Assembly: GCF_900113955.1 (NCBI RefSeq)
Contig: NZ_FORH01000010.1
Location: forward strand, 1-64,000
Length of the DNA stretch: 64,000 nt
Direction: 5' to 3'
Source of the DNA: Celeribacter neptunius
Lineage (GTDB): Bacteria; Pseudomonadota; Alphaproteobacteria; Rhodobacterales; Rhodobacteraceae
Numbering within the stretch: position 1 is the first letter of the stretch; every line of letters begins with the position of its first letter. The notes below the pieces were generated by a model. That model was not told the origin of the DNA, ran no database searches, and was given only the letters and a program-made list of their open reading frames with translations. Shown here in pieces: positions 41,998 to 51,042 of the stretch. Position numbers and translations under genes: made by a program.

Positions 41998-42438
41998 TCA
42001 GAGCTTGCCCAGGGCCCGCAGGCTCAGTTCCGTCCCGGCGCCGACGATGATGTGGTCGTGCAGCGTGAGGCCGAGATAGCGACAACCCTTCTGGATCTCC
42101 TTGGTCATGCTGAGATCGGCCTCCGACGGCGTTGGATCTCCCGACGGGTGGTTGTGGATCAGGATCAGGGCGCTGGCGTTCAGCATCAGAGCCCGTTTGA
42201 TCACCTCGCGCGGATAGACCGGGACATGGTCGACCGTGCCGATCGACAAGAGCTCATCGGCGATGATGCAGTTCTTGCGGTCGAGATAGAGAACGTGGAA
42301 CCGCTCGATCGGCCCGCGCACCGTCAGCGCGCAATAGTCAAGAAGCGCCTGCCAGCTGTCGATGACGGGGTTTCGGCTGAGATAGCGGCCGAGGATGTCT
42401 CGGGCCTCGAGGATGACGGTTTCTTCCTGGGGGGTCAT
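41998..42438 (-). CDS. RadC-like JAB-domain protein
   Basis: A 146-residue plasmid-type RadC/YeeS protein. The JAMM metal site HNHPSGDPTPSEAD (95-108) is intact, preceded by RFHVLYLDRKN and followed by HDHIIVGAG. It lacks the N-terminal helix-hairpin-helix of chromosomal RadC. Such short forms are common on plasmids and phages. Despite the name, a DNA repair role is doubtful, and their substrate is unknown. It is the second JAMM protein in the window, unrelated in context to the JAB-E1 fusion. Confidence 0.9.
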   Translation of the reverse strand: MTPQEETVILEARDILGRYLSRNPVIDSWQALLDYCALTVRGPIERFHVLYLDRKNCIIADELLSIGTVDHVPVYPREVIKRALMLNASALILIHNHPSGDPTPSEADLSMTKEIQKGCRYLGLTLHDHIIVGAGTELSLRALGKL

Positions 42439-42562
42439 GGGGGTCTCGCTGAGTTACCCACCTCGACGCCCCTTCCCTCTCGGGGCGGGGCCGGTGGCGT
42501 GCATGTGGAAGAGGAAAACGCGACCGCCGCGGATGCAGGCGGTCGCTGTGCCGGGCTTCGCG

Positions 42563-43762
42563 TCAGCCGACCCGGTCGAGGAGCTTCTTGGCGCGCCCTT
42601 CCATATCAAGGCGGGCATCCTGCTGGGTCTTGTCTCGCGCGAGCCGCGTGATGCCCTGCACGAAGTCGAAGATGCTTTCCGGCGGTCGGCCTTCCTCCAT
42701 CAGCACCTTCTCGATGATCTTGCCGGATTCGGCCTTCGAGAAGCCGCGCTTGCGCAGGAAATCCGCGCGGTCCTCGTCGCTGCGCGCCACGACTTGCTGC
42801 CGTGCCGCCCTGATCCCATTCACGAACCCCTGCGGCGAGGAGTTGGCAAACCGCGTCAGCGCCGGGGCCGCCTCATGGGCGAAGCGCGAGGCCGCGTATT
42901 TCGAGTGGCGGATTTTGATCTCCTGGAAATCCTCGACGCCCCAAAGGTTGCGGTTCTGGCACACCGCCCGAAGGTAAAAGCTCGCCATACCGAGGGTCTT
43001 CGCCCCAACCTCGGAGTTCCAGCAGTAAAACCCCCGAAAGTAGAGGTCGGGAGAGCCGTCCGCCAGCTTGCCCGCCTCGATCGGATTGCGATCGTCGACG
43101 AGGAACAGGAAGACGTCGCGGTCCGAGGCGTAGAGCGTGGTCGTGTCGCGGCTGATCTCGACATCGGGGTTGTAGACCCCGGTCGACCAATCCAGCACAC
43201 CCGGCACCTTCCAGCGCGTATCGCTCGTGCCATTGCCCGCGATGCGCTGCACCGCCTCGACAAGCTCGAAGTCGTGGATGCGGCCGTAGTCGGGACCGGT
43301 GACGGCGCGCAGTTCCGTGCGGCCATCCTCAGTCTCGAAGGTCTTAACCTGCTCGGCACGGTGGTTTGTCAGACCGTACTGCAGGTTGATCCCCGCCAGC
43401 GGCGCGGGCAGCTGCCGCAGGTAGGAGGCCGGAGCGCCGACAATGCTGGCAAGCTGGCCAAACGCCCAATGGGTAGGCACGACCGGCTCATGCGCCTTCG
43501 GCAGGACCAGATGCAATCGCTCGGCGCTGTCGCGCGCGGCCTCGACGCGGATGTCCGCTGTCTGCACCACGCGGCTGCGGCTGCGCTCGGAGCGACCCTT
43601 CACGCTCGCCCAGAGATCGTCGAGCGACAGATACCGCTCGTCATCGGGCCGGTTGAACCATTCGGACGACACCCGCCCGTTCCGCTCACCCCGGCTCACA
43701 TCCACCTTCCAGCCACCAGCCCGCGTCGGCTGTACCGGATCCAGAACTTCCACAACGCCCAT
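42563..43762 (-). CDS. DUF932-family plasmid protein
   Basis: A 399-residue DUF932 protein. Family blocks include WFNRPDDERYLSLDDLW, FGQLASIVGAPASYLRQLPA, VTGPDYGRIHDFELVEAVQR and NLWGVEDFQEIKIRHSKYAA. These proteins are found on conjugative plasmids and phages, often near SSB, RadC and antirestriction genes. The biochemical role is not established. The ATG at 43762 has GGAGG 7 bases upstream and is preferred over 43768. The leader resembles that of the ParB gene. Confidence 0.88.
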   Translation of the reverse strand: MGVVEVLDPVQPTRAGGWKVDVSRGERNGRVSSEWFNRPDDERYLSLDDLWASVKGRSERSRSRVVQTADIRVEAARDSAERLHLVLPKAHEPVVPTHWAFGQLASIVGAPASYLRQLPAPLAGINLQYGLTNHRAEQVKTFETEDGRTELRAVTGPDYGRIHDFELVEAVQRIAGNGTSDTRWKVPGVLDWSTGVYNPDVEISRDTTTLYASDRDVFLFLVDDRNPIEAGKLADGSPDLYFRGFYCWNSEVGAKTLGMASFYLRAVCQNRNLWGVEDFQEIKIRHSKYAASRFAHEAAPALTRFANSSPQGFVNGIRAARQQVVARSDEDRADFLRKRGFSKAESGKIIEKVLMEEGRPPESIFDFVQGITRLARDKTQQDARLDMEGRAKKLLDRVG

Positions 43763-43855
43763 CGGCATTCCTCCGCGACAGGCGCCGGGAGCCACTCTCC
43801 CAGCCTTTAACCTGTCGCGAAAGCAATCAGCCTTTCTCTCACTCTTCAAAAGAGG
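43763..43855 (-). promoter_or_regulatory. Conserved leader, copy 4 (DUF932 gene)
   Basis: Includes GAGAGAAAGGCTG upstream and GGGAGAGTGGCTCCCGGCGC then GTCGCGGAGG before the ATG. The second block is nearly identical to the one before parB at 50936. Confidence 0.65.
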
Positions 43856-43998
43856 CACGAGCGGCGGCAATGCGGGACGAAGCGGGCGCTCGCTGCGATT
43901 GCGCAATCGCCGAATTTCCTACCCAGATTCGGTTGTTCCAGCGCAGTATGTGTCCATCTCTAGATGTGCGTGGGAATCTCAGACTTAGGGGGTGAAAG

Positions 43999-45072
43999 GT
44001 GAGCAAGTTGCAGGATGAAGAGGGCAAGACCGACGAACTGCCACAAGGCATTACGATTCCGAGCGACCTTCAGTTTTCCGCCAGAATGTTTCCAGACGAG
44101 GACTACGCCAAGGAGGCGATGTACAAGTTGCATTCCGTTCTCAGCGTCATCAGTCAATCCATCGACCTAACTAACCTGGATGGCGTGACGGTCGCCTTCG
44201 ACTACGACGAAGCACTGGCTGATCTTGATCGTGGATATGAGACAACCTACACACTCACCGCCACCAAAGGTGTCGCCATCGGTGTTGCAATGGCGCCCAC
44301 GGTAATTCGCGACGGTGTGATCAAAACGCATCTAGTACTTAACGCGAACTACGCGCTCAGCATCCTAGAAGGACCTGGGGAGGAAACCGAATACTTTTGG
44401 CAATCACTTCACCTAATTGCACACGAATGCGCGCATGTGGAGGTGACAGCAGCATTTGACAAGTCGTTCCCCGGGTTTCTTCTTCAGAAAACACACAGCA
44501 ATATCCTAGATAACATGCGCTGGCAGGTTATTCTGGCAACGTGGGATGAGTATGCTGTATGCCGCATCGCCGGCTCCATTGGAGATGATCCCGTAGAGGG
44601 TTACCTCGAAACCTTGGTCAAGGTGTTGGGCGATACCAGGGGCCAATGCTGTGAGCTGATTAAGGCATATCGGACCCACGGGGATGTTGGGCAGATTGTA
44701 GGGGAAGTATATGGGAAGCTCGGCGATCTGCTGAAGTATTCATCTTACTTTGTGGGTGCTGCAGCAGCGCAGGAAACCCCAGAAACGCATCCGCCTGCTC
44801 TCACCGATGAGGCTGAGTTTGGGTGGTTTTCTCCGTTCTACGAACGCTTGATTGAAATGCAGGAGGCGCTTTGGAACGAGTTTGGGAGATGGAAGAATTT
44901 GGATGCCTTCGAGGCAATCGGCGATATCTTAGAGGACATGGCTGAGAGCATTGGTGTCGAAGCGTCGCGCGAGTCCGACGACCTGATCAAATTCAATATT
45001 CCATACCGACCGGAAAGCATGCCCGACATTGCCATGACGAACCCGTTAATGCGTGCACTGCTCGGCAGATAG
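43999..45072 (+). CDS. Zincin-like protein inserted in the - strand block
   Basis: A 357-residue protein with an HEXXH metallopeptidase-like site, SLHLIAHECAHVEVTAAFDK (H142, E143, H146). Possible further ligands lie in the helix around WDEYAVCRIA. Start: GTG at 43999 with GGGGG 6 bases upstream. There is no signal peptide, so it is cytoplasmic. Its base composition is AT-richer, and it is the only + strand gene between 39061 and the copper island, so it was probably inserted alone. No family is recognised beyond zincin-like. A defence or toxin role is possible but not shown. Confidence 0.75.
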   Translation: MSKLQDEEGKTDELPQGITIPSDLQFSARMFPDEDYAKEAMYKLHSVLSVISQSIDLTNLDGVTVAFDYDEALADLDRGYETTYTLTATKGVAIGVAMAPTVIRDGVIKTHLVLNANYALSILEGPGEETEYFWQSLHLIAHECAHVEVTAAFDKSFPGFLLQKTHSNILDNMRWQVILATWDEYAVCRIAGSIGDDPVEGYLETLVKVLGDTRGQCCELIKAYRTHGDVGQIVGEVYGKLGDLLKYSSYFVGAAAAQETPETHPPALTDEAEFGWFSPFYERLIEMQEALWNEFGRWKNLDAFEAIGDILEDMAESIGVEASRESDDLIKFNIPYRPESMPDIAMTNPLMRALLGR

Positions 45073-45129
45073 CTGCATTGCATCATCGGCCAAAGTGGGC
45101 TCGAAGCTACATTGTAGCAGTGCAGCGAA

Positions 45130-45151
45130 CCCGGCGGGTTTCCCCGCCGGG
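45130..45151. terminator. Bidirectional terminator-like hairpin
   Basis: CCCGGCGGG-TTTC-CCCGCCGGG, a perfect 9-base stem between the converging zincin-like gene and ssb. No clear T-run is seen on either side. Confidence 0.65.
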
Positions 45152-45175
45152 CCTGAGGGGGGGAGACCCCGTTCC

Positions 45176-45580
45176 TCAGAACGGGATCTCATCGTCGCGG
45201 TCGACCAGTTCGGGGTTTTCGTTCTCGGCCGACTTCGGGCGGCTCAGGAAGTCGACCTTCTCGGCAATGATCTCGCAGCCGTAGCGGTCGTTCCCCATGC
45301 TGTCGATCCACTTGGTGTAGTGGATGCGGCCGTGGACGAGGACCTTCATGCCCTTTTCGCAATGCTCAGCGACCGTCTTGCCGAGACCGTTGAAGCAGGT
45401 GATGCGGTGCCATTCGGTGTCCATGACCCGGTAGCCGTTCTCGTCGCGCATCACACGGCCTTCCGAGAGGCGGGGGCGCGAGGTGGCGAGGCTGAAGTTG
45501 GTGATCTTGGTGCCGCTCTGGGTGGTGCGGACTTCGGGGGTCTGACCGATGTTGCCGGCGAGGATGACGATGTTCTGCAT
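45176..45580 (-). CDS. ssb: Single-stranded DNA-binding protein
   Basis: A 134-residue SSB with the OB-fold pattern: MQNIVILAGNIGQTPEVRTT, KITNFSLATSRPR, DTEWHRITCFN and the acidic tip DDEIPF that recruits partner proteins. It is shorter than chromosomal SSB, as usual for plasmid copies. It would coat the transferred strand in the recipient. GGAG precedes the ATG. About 750 gene-less bases lie upstream, which could hold its promoter. Confidence 0.93.
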   Translation of the reverse strand: MQNIVILAGNIGQTPEVRTTQSGTKITNFSLATSRPRLSEGRVMRDENGYRVMDTEWHRITCFNGLGKTVAEHCEKGMKVLVHGRIHYTKWIDSMGNDRYGCEIIAEKVDFLSRPKSAENENPELVDRDDEIPF

Positions 45581-46333
45581 GATAAGCTCCTGTGTGTCCT
45601 GTCTTCGGGACCGTCCCTTCGACAAGACCCTGAAAAAGCCCGTCGGGTGACGCGTGCACGGTGGACAGCATGGACACCGGAAACCCCCAAAGGACCGGGG
45701 TGGAGCGGGCAGGACGCCAAAGGCGGCCAACACGGCCCGGACTGACGCGGGGTTGCGCGCGAGAGCCCGAACGGGATTAGGGGATTGTCAGTCGAAGGGA
45801 TGGCCCAGAAGACAGAGAGATGCGGGGAGCCCTTGCTAGACCATGTCCCCTTGCCAATCGGGACTGTTTGACCCAAAGCCCAACTCCCCACCAGCGGCGC
45901 AAGTGTCCATCACCGGCTCTCGCCCCCCTGCCCTTCCCCGCTGGGAAATGCAGGGCCTTGCCGCGACAGGCTATCGATACCGGAATATTCAGGACACGGA
46001 CCGCACCCACTAGCTGAGTGGGATCTCGGGACGTTGTCGCTTAACGCGGACAGAAAATGCAGAAGGAAGTCGCCGGGGCATTCTTCACGGTCTTGGATTG
46101 GCAGATGGCGAAAGGTTGCGCGAAGGCGGAAGCCATCGCCATGGTATGGGCCACTTCCTGGCCGAGCTGATCGGGGAGAGCGGATACCGCTTTGCGCCAA
46201 CATTGTTGGATTTCCGGCTCCCTGAGCTCTTGGCGCCGACCTGGTCAGGTCACGGCCGAAAACTACGGGGGTTCGTCGATGTGGCGGCGATAGATTGACG
46301 GCTGACGACATGACCGCGCGGCAAACTCCGGGT
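45581..46333. other. Gene-less region upstream of ssb
   Basis: About 750 bases. Short frames are present on both strands but lack consistent codon use or ribosome sites. It may contain the ssb promoter. For plasmid leading regions, single-strand promoters (frpo-type) are known near ssb, but I could not identify one here. Confidence 0.4.
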
Positions 46334-47386
46334 TCAGTCTGGGTCGGACCGATCAACTGCGTCCAACTCGAAAATCGTTGCCTCGGGTTTCGGCCCCATC
46401 ACACGCGTTGGCAGATTAGGCGCAGGCAATTGCCCTCTGTGGTGCCCCTTCACCAACACAACTTTACCGCTGCGATAGCGCCGCTCATGTTCGCTCACCC
46501 AATGGCGAACAGGGCCGCTTCGCCCGTCCTGGACCTGACGCTCGAACTCAAGGCGAGCCTGCCGCTCCTGCATGTGAGCCGCGGCCTGCGGACCAATGCG
46601 GATTGTAAGATGGGATTTCTGCGCACCTAGAATCCAGGACTTCCCGAATTTTCGAGCGGTCTTGGCATCCTTGGCTGTGAACGTCTCGTTTTCCGTGGGA
46701 ATGATGCCACCCAAGTCCGGGGAAACCAGCATCGCAAAGAGCGCGTAAGGGATGAACAGGTCGTAGCCTGTTTCAACTTGGTGCACCGTGCGCCGACCGT
46801 TGATCATTTCCATCGTATCACCGCTCCGCACACGGAATTCGACCATGGAACGGCTCAACTCGACTTCGACGTTGTCGTAGTTCAACTCGCCTGTCGGAAT
46901 TCGCTTCACGAGCAAAGCGCAGATTGGATCGACGACCCGCGAATTCTCGCGGCGATGGAACATCGTGATGCGCAAGTGGCCCTTGTTACGATCATCGATG
47001 AGATAGCCGCGTAGACCAGTGCCTACGGGTTTGTCGTCATGTCTCGTTACAGGTGAAGCCCGTTCAAAGCGCGCGACACCCAGCTCTCGATCGTCGAATT
47101 CGACCCAAACAACGTCGGCAGGGAGCTTTACCTCACCCAGAATGGCCATTGCGGGAAGACCGGTTTCCGAAGCCTGCTTGGCGACTGCGTCATGAAGCGT
47201 ATCGGCATAGGCTGCAGCCATATGGTCGAGCAGGTACACTTTCGCTTGCTGCAGGGCATCGAGCGCATACTCGCGAAAGCGCCTCAGATCTTCGGACGGC
47301 GCAAAGTGCCAAACAAGGTCGTCAGCAGGAGCCGATCTACCCGCAAGCGATGAACCGTATAAGGAAATCAATGATTTGTAGAGCAT
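46334..47386 (-). CDS. Conserved hypothetical protein
   Basis: A 350-residue protein with good codon use. Sections such as DVVWVEFDDRELGVARFERA, LLVKRIPTGELNYDNVEVEL, DLFIPYALFAMLVSPDLGG, and a basic C-terminus (HWVSEHERRYRSGKVVLVKG) suggest two folded domains. It could be a plasmid or phage-type protein. No family was recognised. The start at 47386 (MLYKSLISLYGSS) is chosen from composition; an upstream start at 47539 is possible. A gap of about 255 bases separates it from the next gene. Confidence 0.7.
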   Translation of the reverse strand: MLYKSLISLYGSSLAGRSAPADDLVWHFAPSEDLRRFREYALDALQQAKVYLLDHMAAAYADTLHDAVAKQASETGLPAMAILGEVKLPADVVWVEFDDRELGVARFERASPVTRHDDKPVGTGLRGYLIDDRNKGHLRITMFHRRENSRVVDPICALLVKRIPTGELNYDNVEVELSRSMVEFRVRSGDTMEMINGRRTVHQVETGYDLFIPYALFAMLVSPDLGGIIPTENETFTAKDAKTARKFGKSWILGAQKSHLTIRIGPQAAAHMQERQARLEFERQVQDGRSGPVRHWVSEHERRYRSGKVVLVKGHHRGQLPAPNLPTRVMGPKPEATIFELDAVDRSDPD

Positions 47387-47641
47387 GCGACGTGACCTGA
47401 ACCAAATACGACGCAGTTTCCGACGAACCCTGACGATATTCAAGCGGTCTTCATGGCACTGCAATTGACCGCTGATGTCTGGGCAAAGCCAGATTGGCTG
47501 ACGCTCGAGCTCGTTTTTATGCAAAGGCATGCCGACCATCGTCGGCTCATTTTGCCGGTCAGCCGGAACGGTGGACAGGCGAAAGGCCCGGATCGGAGCC
47601 TTGCTCCGAACCCGAGCCGTCTGAAACGTGAGGCCGAAGCC

Positions 47642-47806
47642 TCACCCGAAAGGATCGTATTCCGAGACGATCACGACCTCGTCGCCGTCGATCTCATCGG
47701 CGGGGACAGCGCCATAGGTTCCATCCCCGGCCTGGAAGACGACGATCGAAACCATGAGCGTGGCGGCGAGGGAGGCGGCGAAGGCGTGAGCATCTTTGCG
47801 GGACAT
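47642..47806 (-). CDS. Small membrane-anchored protein
   Basis: A 54-residue frame, MSRKDAHAFAASLAATLMVS, IVVFQAG, then an acidic end EYDPFG. One membrane helix or uncleaved signal is likely. GGAG lies 8 bases before the ATG. It is too short for confident family assignment, but its initiation signal and composition suggest it is real. Confidence 0.5.
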   Translation of the reverse strand: MSRKDAHAFAASLAATLMVSIVVFQAGDGTYGAVPADEIDGDEVVIVSEYDPFG

Positions 47807-48193
47807 CTGTTTGGCTCCTGTCTTGGAGGCGGGGGACCATCCCCCGCGCGACAGGACCTCGCAGGCCCGAAGACTGGCTGACATCACCGGGTGCGTTCGG
47901 CTCGTCCGAATCCACCCGGCGGCACGGGTTCGCCCGTAGTCCGCCCCCTCGCGGGTTGATCTCGAAGACAGGATTCGGGGCAAGGAAGGGAATGGCGAGC
48001 GGGGGATGGTGCGACCGCTGACTGGAGCCGTATGTTCCACTGATGTCATCGCTGCCAGCCTCCCGGCAGACATTTGGTACCAGATCTAGTTCCGTGTTGG
48101 ATTGGAACCTATGGTGCCCCGCGATCTCGCGGGACAGGGTCGTGATGGGTGAGAGGCCCGCGCTTTGGCGGGCCCCTTGGGTTCTACGTAGGC
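47807..48193. other. Intergenic region with hairpins
   Basis: About 390 bases with no supported gene. It has the terminator at 48155-48174 and a second short hairpin CCGCGA-TC-TCGCGG near 48118. Nothing else was recognised. Confidence 0.45.
48155..48174 (-). terminator. Terminator-like hairpin after the 48194 gene
   Basis: GGCCCGC-GCTTTG-GCGGGCC, a 7-base stem located 20 bases past the stop of the leftward gene at 48194. There is no strong T-run. Confidence 0.55.
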
Positions 48194-48667
48194 TCAGGCG
48201 GCAAGCTCCGCGCCCCCTGCCCTAGCAGCGCCTTCTTCGCCGACAATCTCCAGCCGCGCATTGCGATAGCCTTCTTTGGCGATCCAGAGCTCGGCAGCCG
48301 TGACAGACTCGGCCAGGTGGAGCAGCTCCGTGCAACCGCCGAAATCCAAAAGGACGCGAACCTGCCCGGGCTGTGGTTCCTCAGCGACCTCGAAGGTCAA
48401 GGCGCTGTCAGCCGAATGCGTTCGCATGATCGTCACGAGAATGACCCCGTCCGAAGAGAAATTCCCCTCGTGCAGCGTGAACGACGCCGGCGCAGTCCAG
48501 GTCGGATAGGGTCGCGGTGGCTCCTTCTTGACAAGACGGCCGACGCCGTTCGAGCGCTCCCAGGCCGCGAGCTTCTTTGTGAACCGCGCGGGCGGTTTCG
48601 GACTGTTGTCGGTGTAGCGAATGAGCGCCCCCAGGGGCGCGGTGTCGAGAATGGTCGTTGCAGACAT
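48194..48667 (-). CDS. Conserved plasmid protein, unknown function
   Basis: A 157-residue protein (MSATTILDTAPLGALIRYTD, PARFTKKLAAWERSNGVGRL, then ASFTLHEGNFSSDGVILVTI). The sequence is regular with alternating beta strands. AGGAATC lies before the ATG. It sits just downstream of the large ParB gene, beyond a terminator, so it probably has its own promoter. I recall similar proteins next to ParB on Rhodobacterales plasmids. No function is assigned. Confidence 0.7.
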   Translation of the reverse strand: MSATTILDTAPLGALIRYTDNSPKPPARFTKKLAAWERSNGVGRLVKKEPPRPYPTWTAPASFTLHEGNFSSDGVILVTIMRTHSADSALTFEVAEEPQPGQVRVLLDFGGCTELLHLAESVTAAELWIAKEGYRNARLEIVGEEGAARAGGAELAA

Positions 48668-48732
48668 GATTCCTCATCCTGAATGCGTGATTTTTCATTC
48701 ATCTAGTTGATATTGTTGAGATTTATGAGATT

Positions 48733-48754
48733 GAGGGCGGGTTTTCCCGCCCTC
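48733..48754 (-). terminator. Terminator after the large parB gene
   Basis: GAGGGCGGG-TTTT-CCCGCCCTC, a perfect 9-base stem directly after the ParB stop. On the - strand it is followed by TCTCATAAATCT, a weak T-rich tail. Confidence 0.7.
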
Positions 48755-48766
48755 GGATGACTCAGA

Positions 48767-50935
48767 TCACTCCGCAGCCATCATCGACGCATCATCACCC
48801 GGCAGGTCAGCGGTGAGGAAGGCGGGAAGGTCGACATCCTCGGTCTGGTCGATGTCGGAAACGGGTTCAGACGCCCCCTGCCCTTCTGCACCGTCCAGTA
48901 CCGCCGGATCGTGACGGCGAAGAACCTCCGGCAACCAGCCGCTGTCTTTCAGCAGACGCTCGGCTTCAGTCGCCATCTCGCCCTTCTTCAGGTGATCGAG
49001 GAGTTGGGCAGTGCCTTCCCCTTTCGCCTCGCGCACGGCCTCGAGGATCCGGGCCTTGGGCACGCGGTTCAGGTAGGTATCGGCAGTCGGCTCCCAACCT
49101 GCCTCGACCATGTCGAGTTCGACCGCCTGTGCAACCAAGTCGGACTGAGTCATCCGCTTGGTCAAACCGCTGGCGGTGATACCGGCACCATAGGGGTTCA
49201 CCTTCTCGTGGAGCGCGTTGATCCCGAAGCTGAGGCAATGCGCGAGCAGCGACAGCCGGCTCCCTTGATCAAGGGAGGTCAGGAAGTCCCAGAGCGCGGC
49301 ATCGTCGCCGAGCGGCAACTCGGCCTCCCACTCCGCGTGGCGATCGTCCACCAGCTTGGCCACCACGCTGTCTTTCAGATCGCTCGCCTGCGCGGACATG
49401 TAGACGTGACGTACCGAGACCTCGAGGCAGCTGCCGACCGAACTGGACGTCCGGAAGGTATCATTGACGAGCCTCAGGAGCAGAAGCGTCAACGCGACGT
49501 CAGGGGAGCGACCGACAGCTTCGCGCAGTGCCAATGTCCGGTGCGCCGTCAGCTCCATGACCAGCCGCTCAGGCAAGGGCTTCAAGGCACCGTCGTCCTC
49601 GTCTTCGGGCACGTTCGCGCCGAGGGCTTGACCGGCAGCAGTGATCACCGTGCCATTGCCGATACCATCTACGCTGTTCGGCGCTGAAAGCTCAGCGCGC
49701 TGCCCGTCTGCCGCCAGTTCACCGCTGTGGACATTGGCGTCTTCCCGAGGCTCATCCTCAGGCCGCACGAAGCCCCGATAAACTGCAAGCTCGCCATAGC
49801 GGTCAAGCGTCACAAACGCCCCTGCCCGTGCGATCTCCTCCGCGTCGAAAATCAGCGGCCGGGCATCGAGTTTCTCCATCGCGACTTCCAACTCGCCAAG
49901 ACGCGCGTCGATCTCTTCGGGGAATTCATCCTGGCCCTCGTATTCCTCCTCGAGCGCCCGGTACTCGGCAAGCAGCTTGGCATGGGCCGCGCCTTCGTCA
50001 TCTGTCATCGGCGCCGGGTCTCCGCTCAGCCGCCGCAAACCGTGGCTATAGCCATAGGGCAGGTCGAGCGAGACCTCGATCCATTTCCAACCTTCGGTCG
50101 CAATCGCTTCGGCTTCAGCCTGAAGCTTCTCGCTGACCAGACGATCGAGCAGGGCAGGGTTTTCCAGCCAGCCGCCGTCATCGCCCTGAAAGAGGTCATG
50201 CAACATGGTGCCACCAGCCGTCTCGTACGCCTCGACGCCGACAAAGACAGCACGACGGTCAGAGGCCCGCACCGAGGTTTCTGTCAACATGCGCCGGATC
50301 TGATAGGGCTCTTTATTCCAGGACGAACGAATTGCCTCCCAGACCTGAACTTGGCGCTCGTGATCCGGATTGACCGTAAAGGCCATCAGCTGCTCCAGCG
50401 TCATCTCGTCCTCGGCATAGAGCTCGAGCAGGGCAGGGGCCACGGCGGCGAGTTTCAGGCGCTGTTTGACCACCTGCGGCGTGACGAAGAAAGCGGCCGC
50501 GATCTCTTCATCGCCTTGACCCTTCTCCCGCAAAGCAACGAAGGCGCGGAACTGATCGAGCGGATGCAGGGCTGCGCGCTGCATGTTCTCAGCGAGCGAG
50601 TCGTCTTCGGCGAGGATCGCGGAAGTGGCATCCCGTACGATGCAGGGAATGGGCGTCGTCTTGGCCAGACGCTTCTGCTTCACGAGGATAGACAGGGCCT
50701 GGAAGCGCCGACCACCAGCGGGGATTTCGAACTTGCCGGTCTCGGATCCATCATCCGCCAGAACGGGCCGAACGCTCAGGCTCTGCAGCAACCCGCGGCG
50801 GGCGATGTCTTCGGCCAGTTCCTCAACCGAGATGCCAGCCTTGATGCGCCGGACGTTGGACTGGCTCAGAACGAGTTTGTCGAAGGGGATATCCCGGGAC
50901 GGGGACAGGGTGACTTTCTGGGTAGATTTCGCCAT
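48767..50935 (-). CDS. Large ParB/Spo0J-family protein
   Basis: A 722-residue protein with a ParB N-terminal domain (DKLVLSQSNVRRIKAGISVE, VGGRRFQALSIL-like PAGGRRFQALSILVKQKRLA) and a helix-turn-helix (DEEIAAAFFVTPQVVKQRLK). A long C-terminal region of about 450 residues without known motifs follows. It is more than twice the size of RepB and has no ParA partner of its own. Such ParB-domain proteins are widespread on plasmids and may act as CTP-dependent DNA clamps or in establishment rather than classical partition. Its leader resembles that of the DUF932 gene. Confidence 0.88.
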   Translation of the reverse strand: MAKSTQKVTLSPSRDIPFDKLVLSQSNVRRIKAGISVEELAEDIARRGLLQSLSVRPVLADDGSETGKFEIPAGGRRFQALSILVKQKRLAKTTPIPCIVRDATSAILAEDDSLAENMQRAALHPLDQFRAFVALREKGQGDEEIAAAFFVTPQVVKQRLKLAAVAPALLELYAEDEMTLEQLMAFTVNPDHERQVQVWEAIRSSWNKEPYQIRRMLTETSVRASDRRAVFVGVEAYETAGGTMLHDLFQGDDGGWLENPALLDRLVSEKLQAEAEAIATEGWKWIEVSLDLPYGYSHGLRRLSGDPAPMTDDEGAAHAKLLAEYRALEEEYEGQDEFPEEIDARLGELEVAMEKLDARPLIFDAEEIARAGAFVTLDRYGELAVYRGFVRPEDEPREDANVHSGELAADGQRAELSAPNSVDGIGNGTVITAAGQALGANVPEDEDDGALKPLPERLVMELTAHRTLALREAVGRSPDVALTLLLLRLVNDTFRTSSSVGSCLEVSVRHVYMSAQASDLKDSVVAKLVDDRHAEWEAELPLGDDAALWDFLTSLDQGSRLSLLAHCLSFGINALHEKVNPYGAGITASGLTKRMTQSDLVAQAVELDMVEAGWEPTADTYLNRVPKARILEAVREAKGEGTAQLLDHLKKGEMATEAERLLKDSGWLPEVLRRHDPAVLDGAEGQGASEPVSDIDQTEDVDLPAFLTADLPGDDASMMAAE

Positions 50936-51022
50936 CAGATATTCTCCACGACGGGCGCCGGAAGCCACTCTCCCGATCTCACTTCCCGTCAACCCTTTCA
51001 CAGCCCATCTCTACCTCTCAAC
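50936..51022 (-). promoter_or_regulatory. Conserved leader, copy 5 (large parB)
   Basis: Contains GTAGAGATGGGCTG upstream and GGGAGAGTGGCTTCCGGCGC then GTCGTGGAG before the ATG, nearly identical in the second block to the DUF932 leader. Confidence 0.65.
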
Positions 51023-51042
51023 ATGTCCACCGCGGTGGACAT
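51023..51042. promoter_or_regulatory. parS-like palindrome after repC
   Basis: A perfect 20-base palindrome ATGTCCACCGCGGTGGACAT, whose inner 16 bases recur inside repC. Such repeats near repABC are typical RepB-binding centromere sites. Confidence 0.6.

Noticed and set aside
41998-42438. RadC-like JAMM protein as a component of the Ubl system
   Set aside because: It is 14 kb away in the plasmid maintenance block and belongs to the RadC branch of the JAB fold.
42395-43810. 471-codon + strand frame opposite DUF932
   Set aside because: Antisense of the DUF932 gene; no motif or start signal.
46034-46298. Short overlapping + strand frames in the ssb upstream gap
   Set aside because: No ribosome site, Arg-rich composition typical of chance frames in GC-rich DNA.
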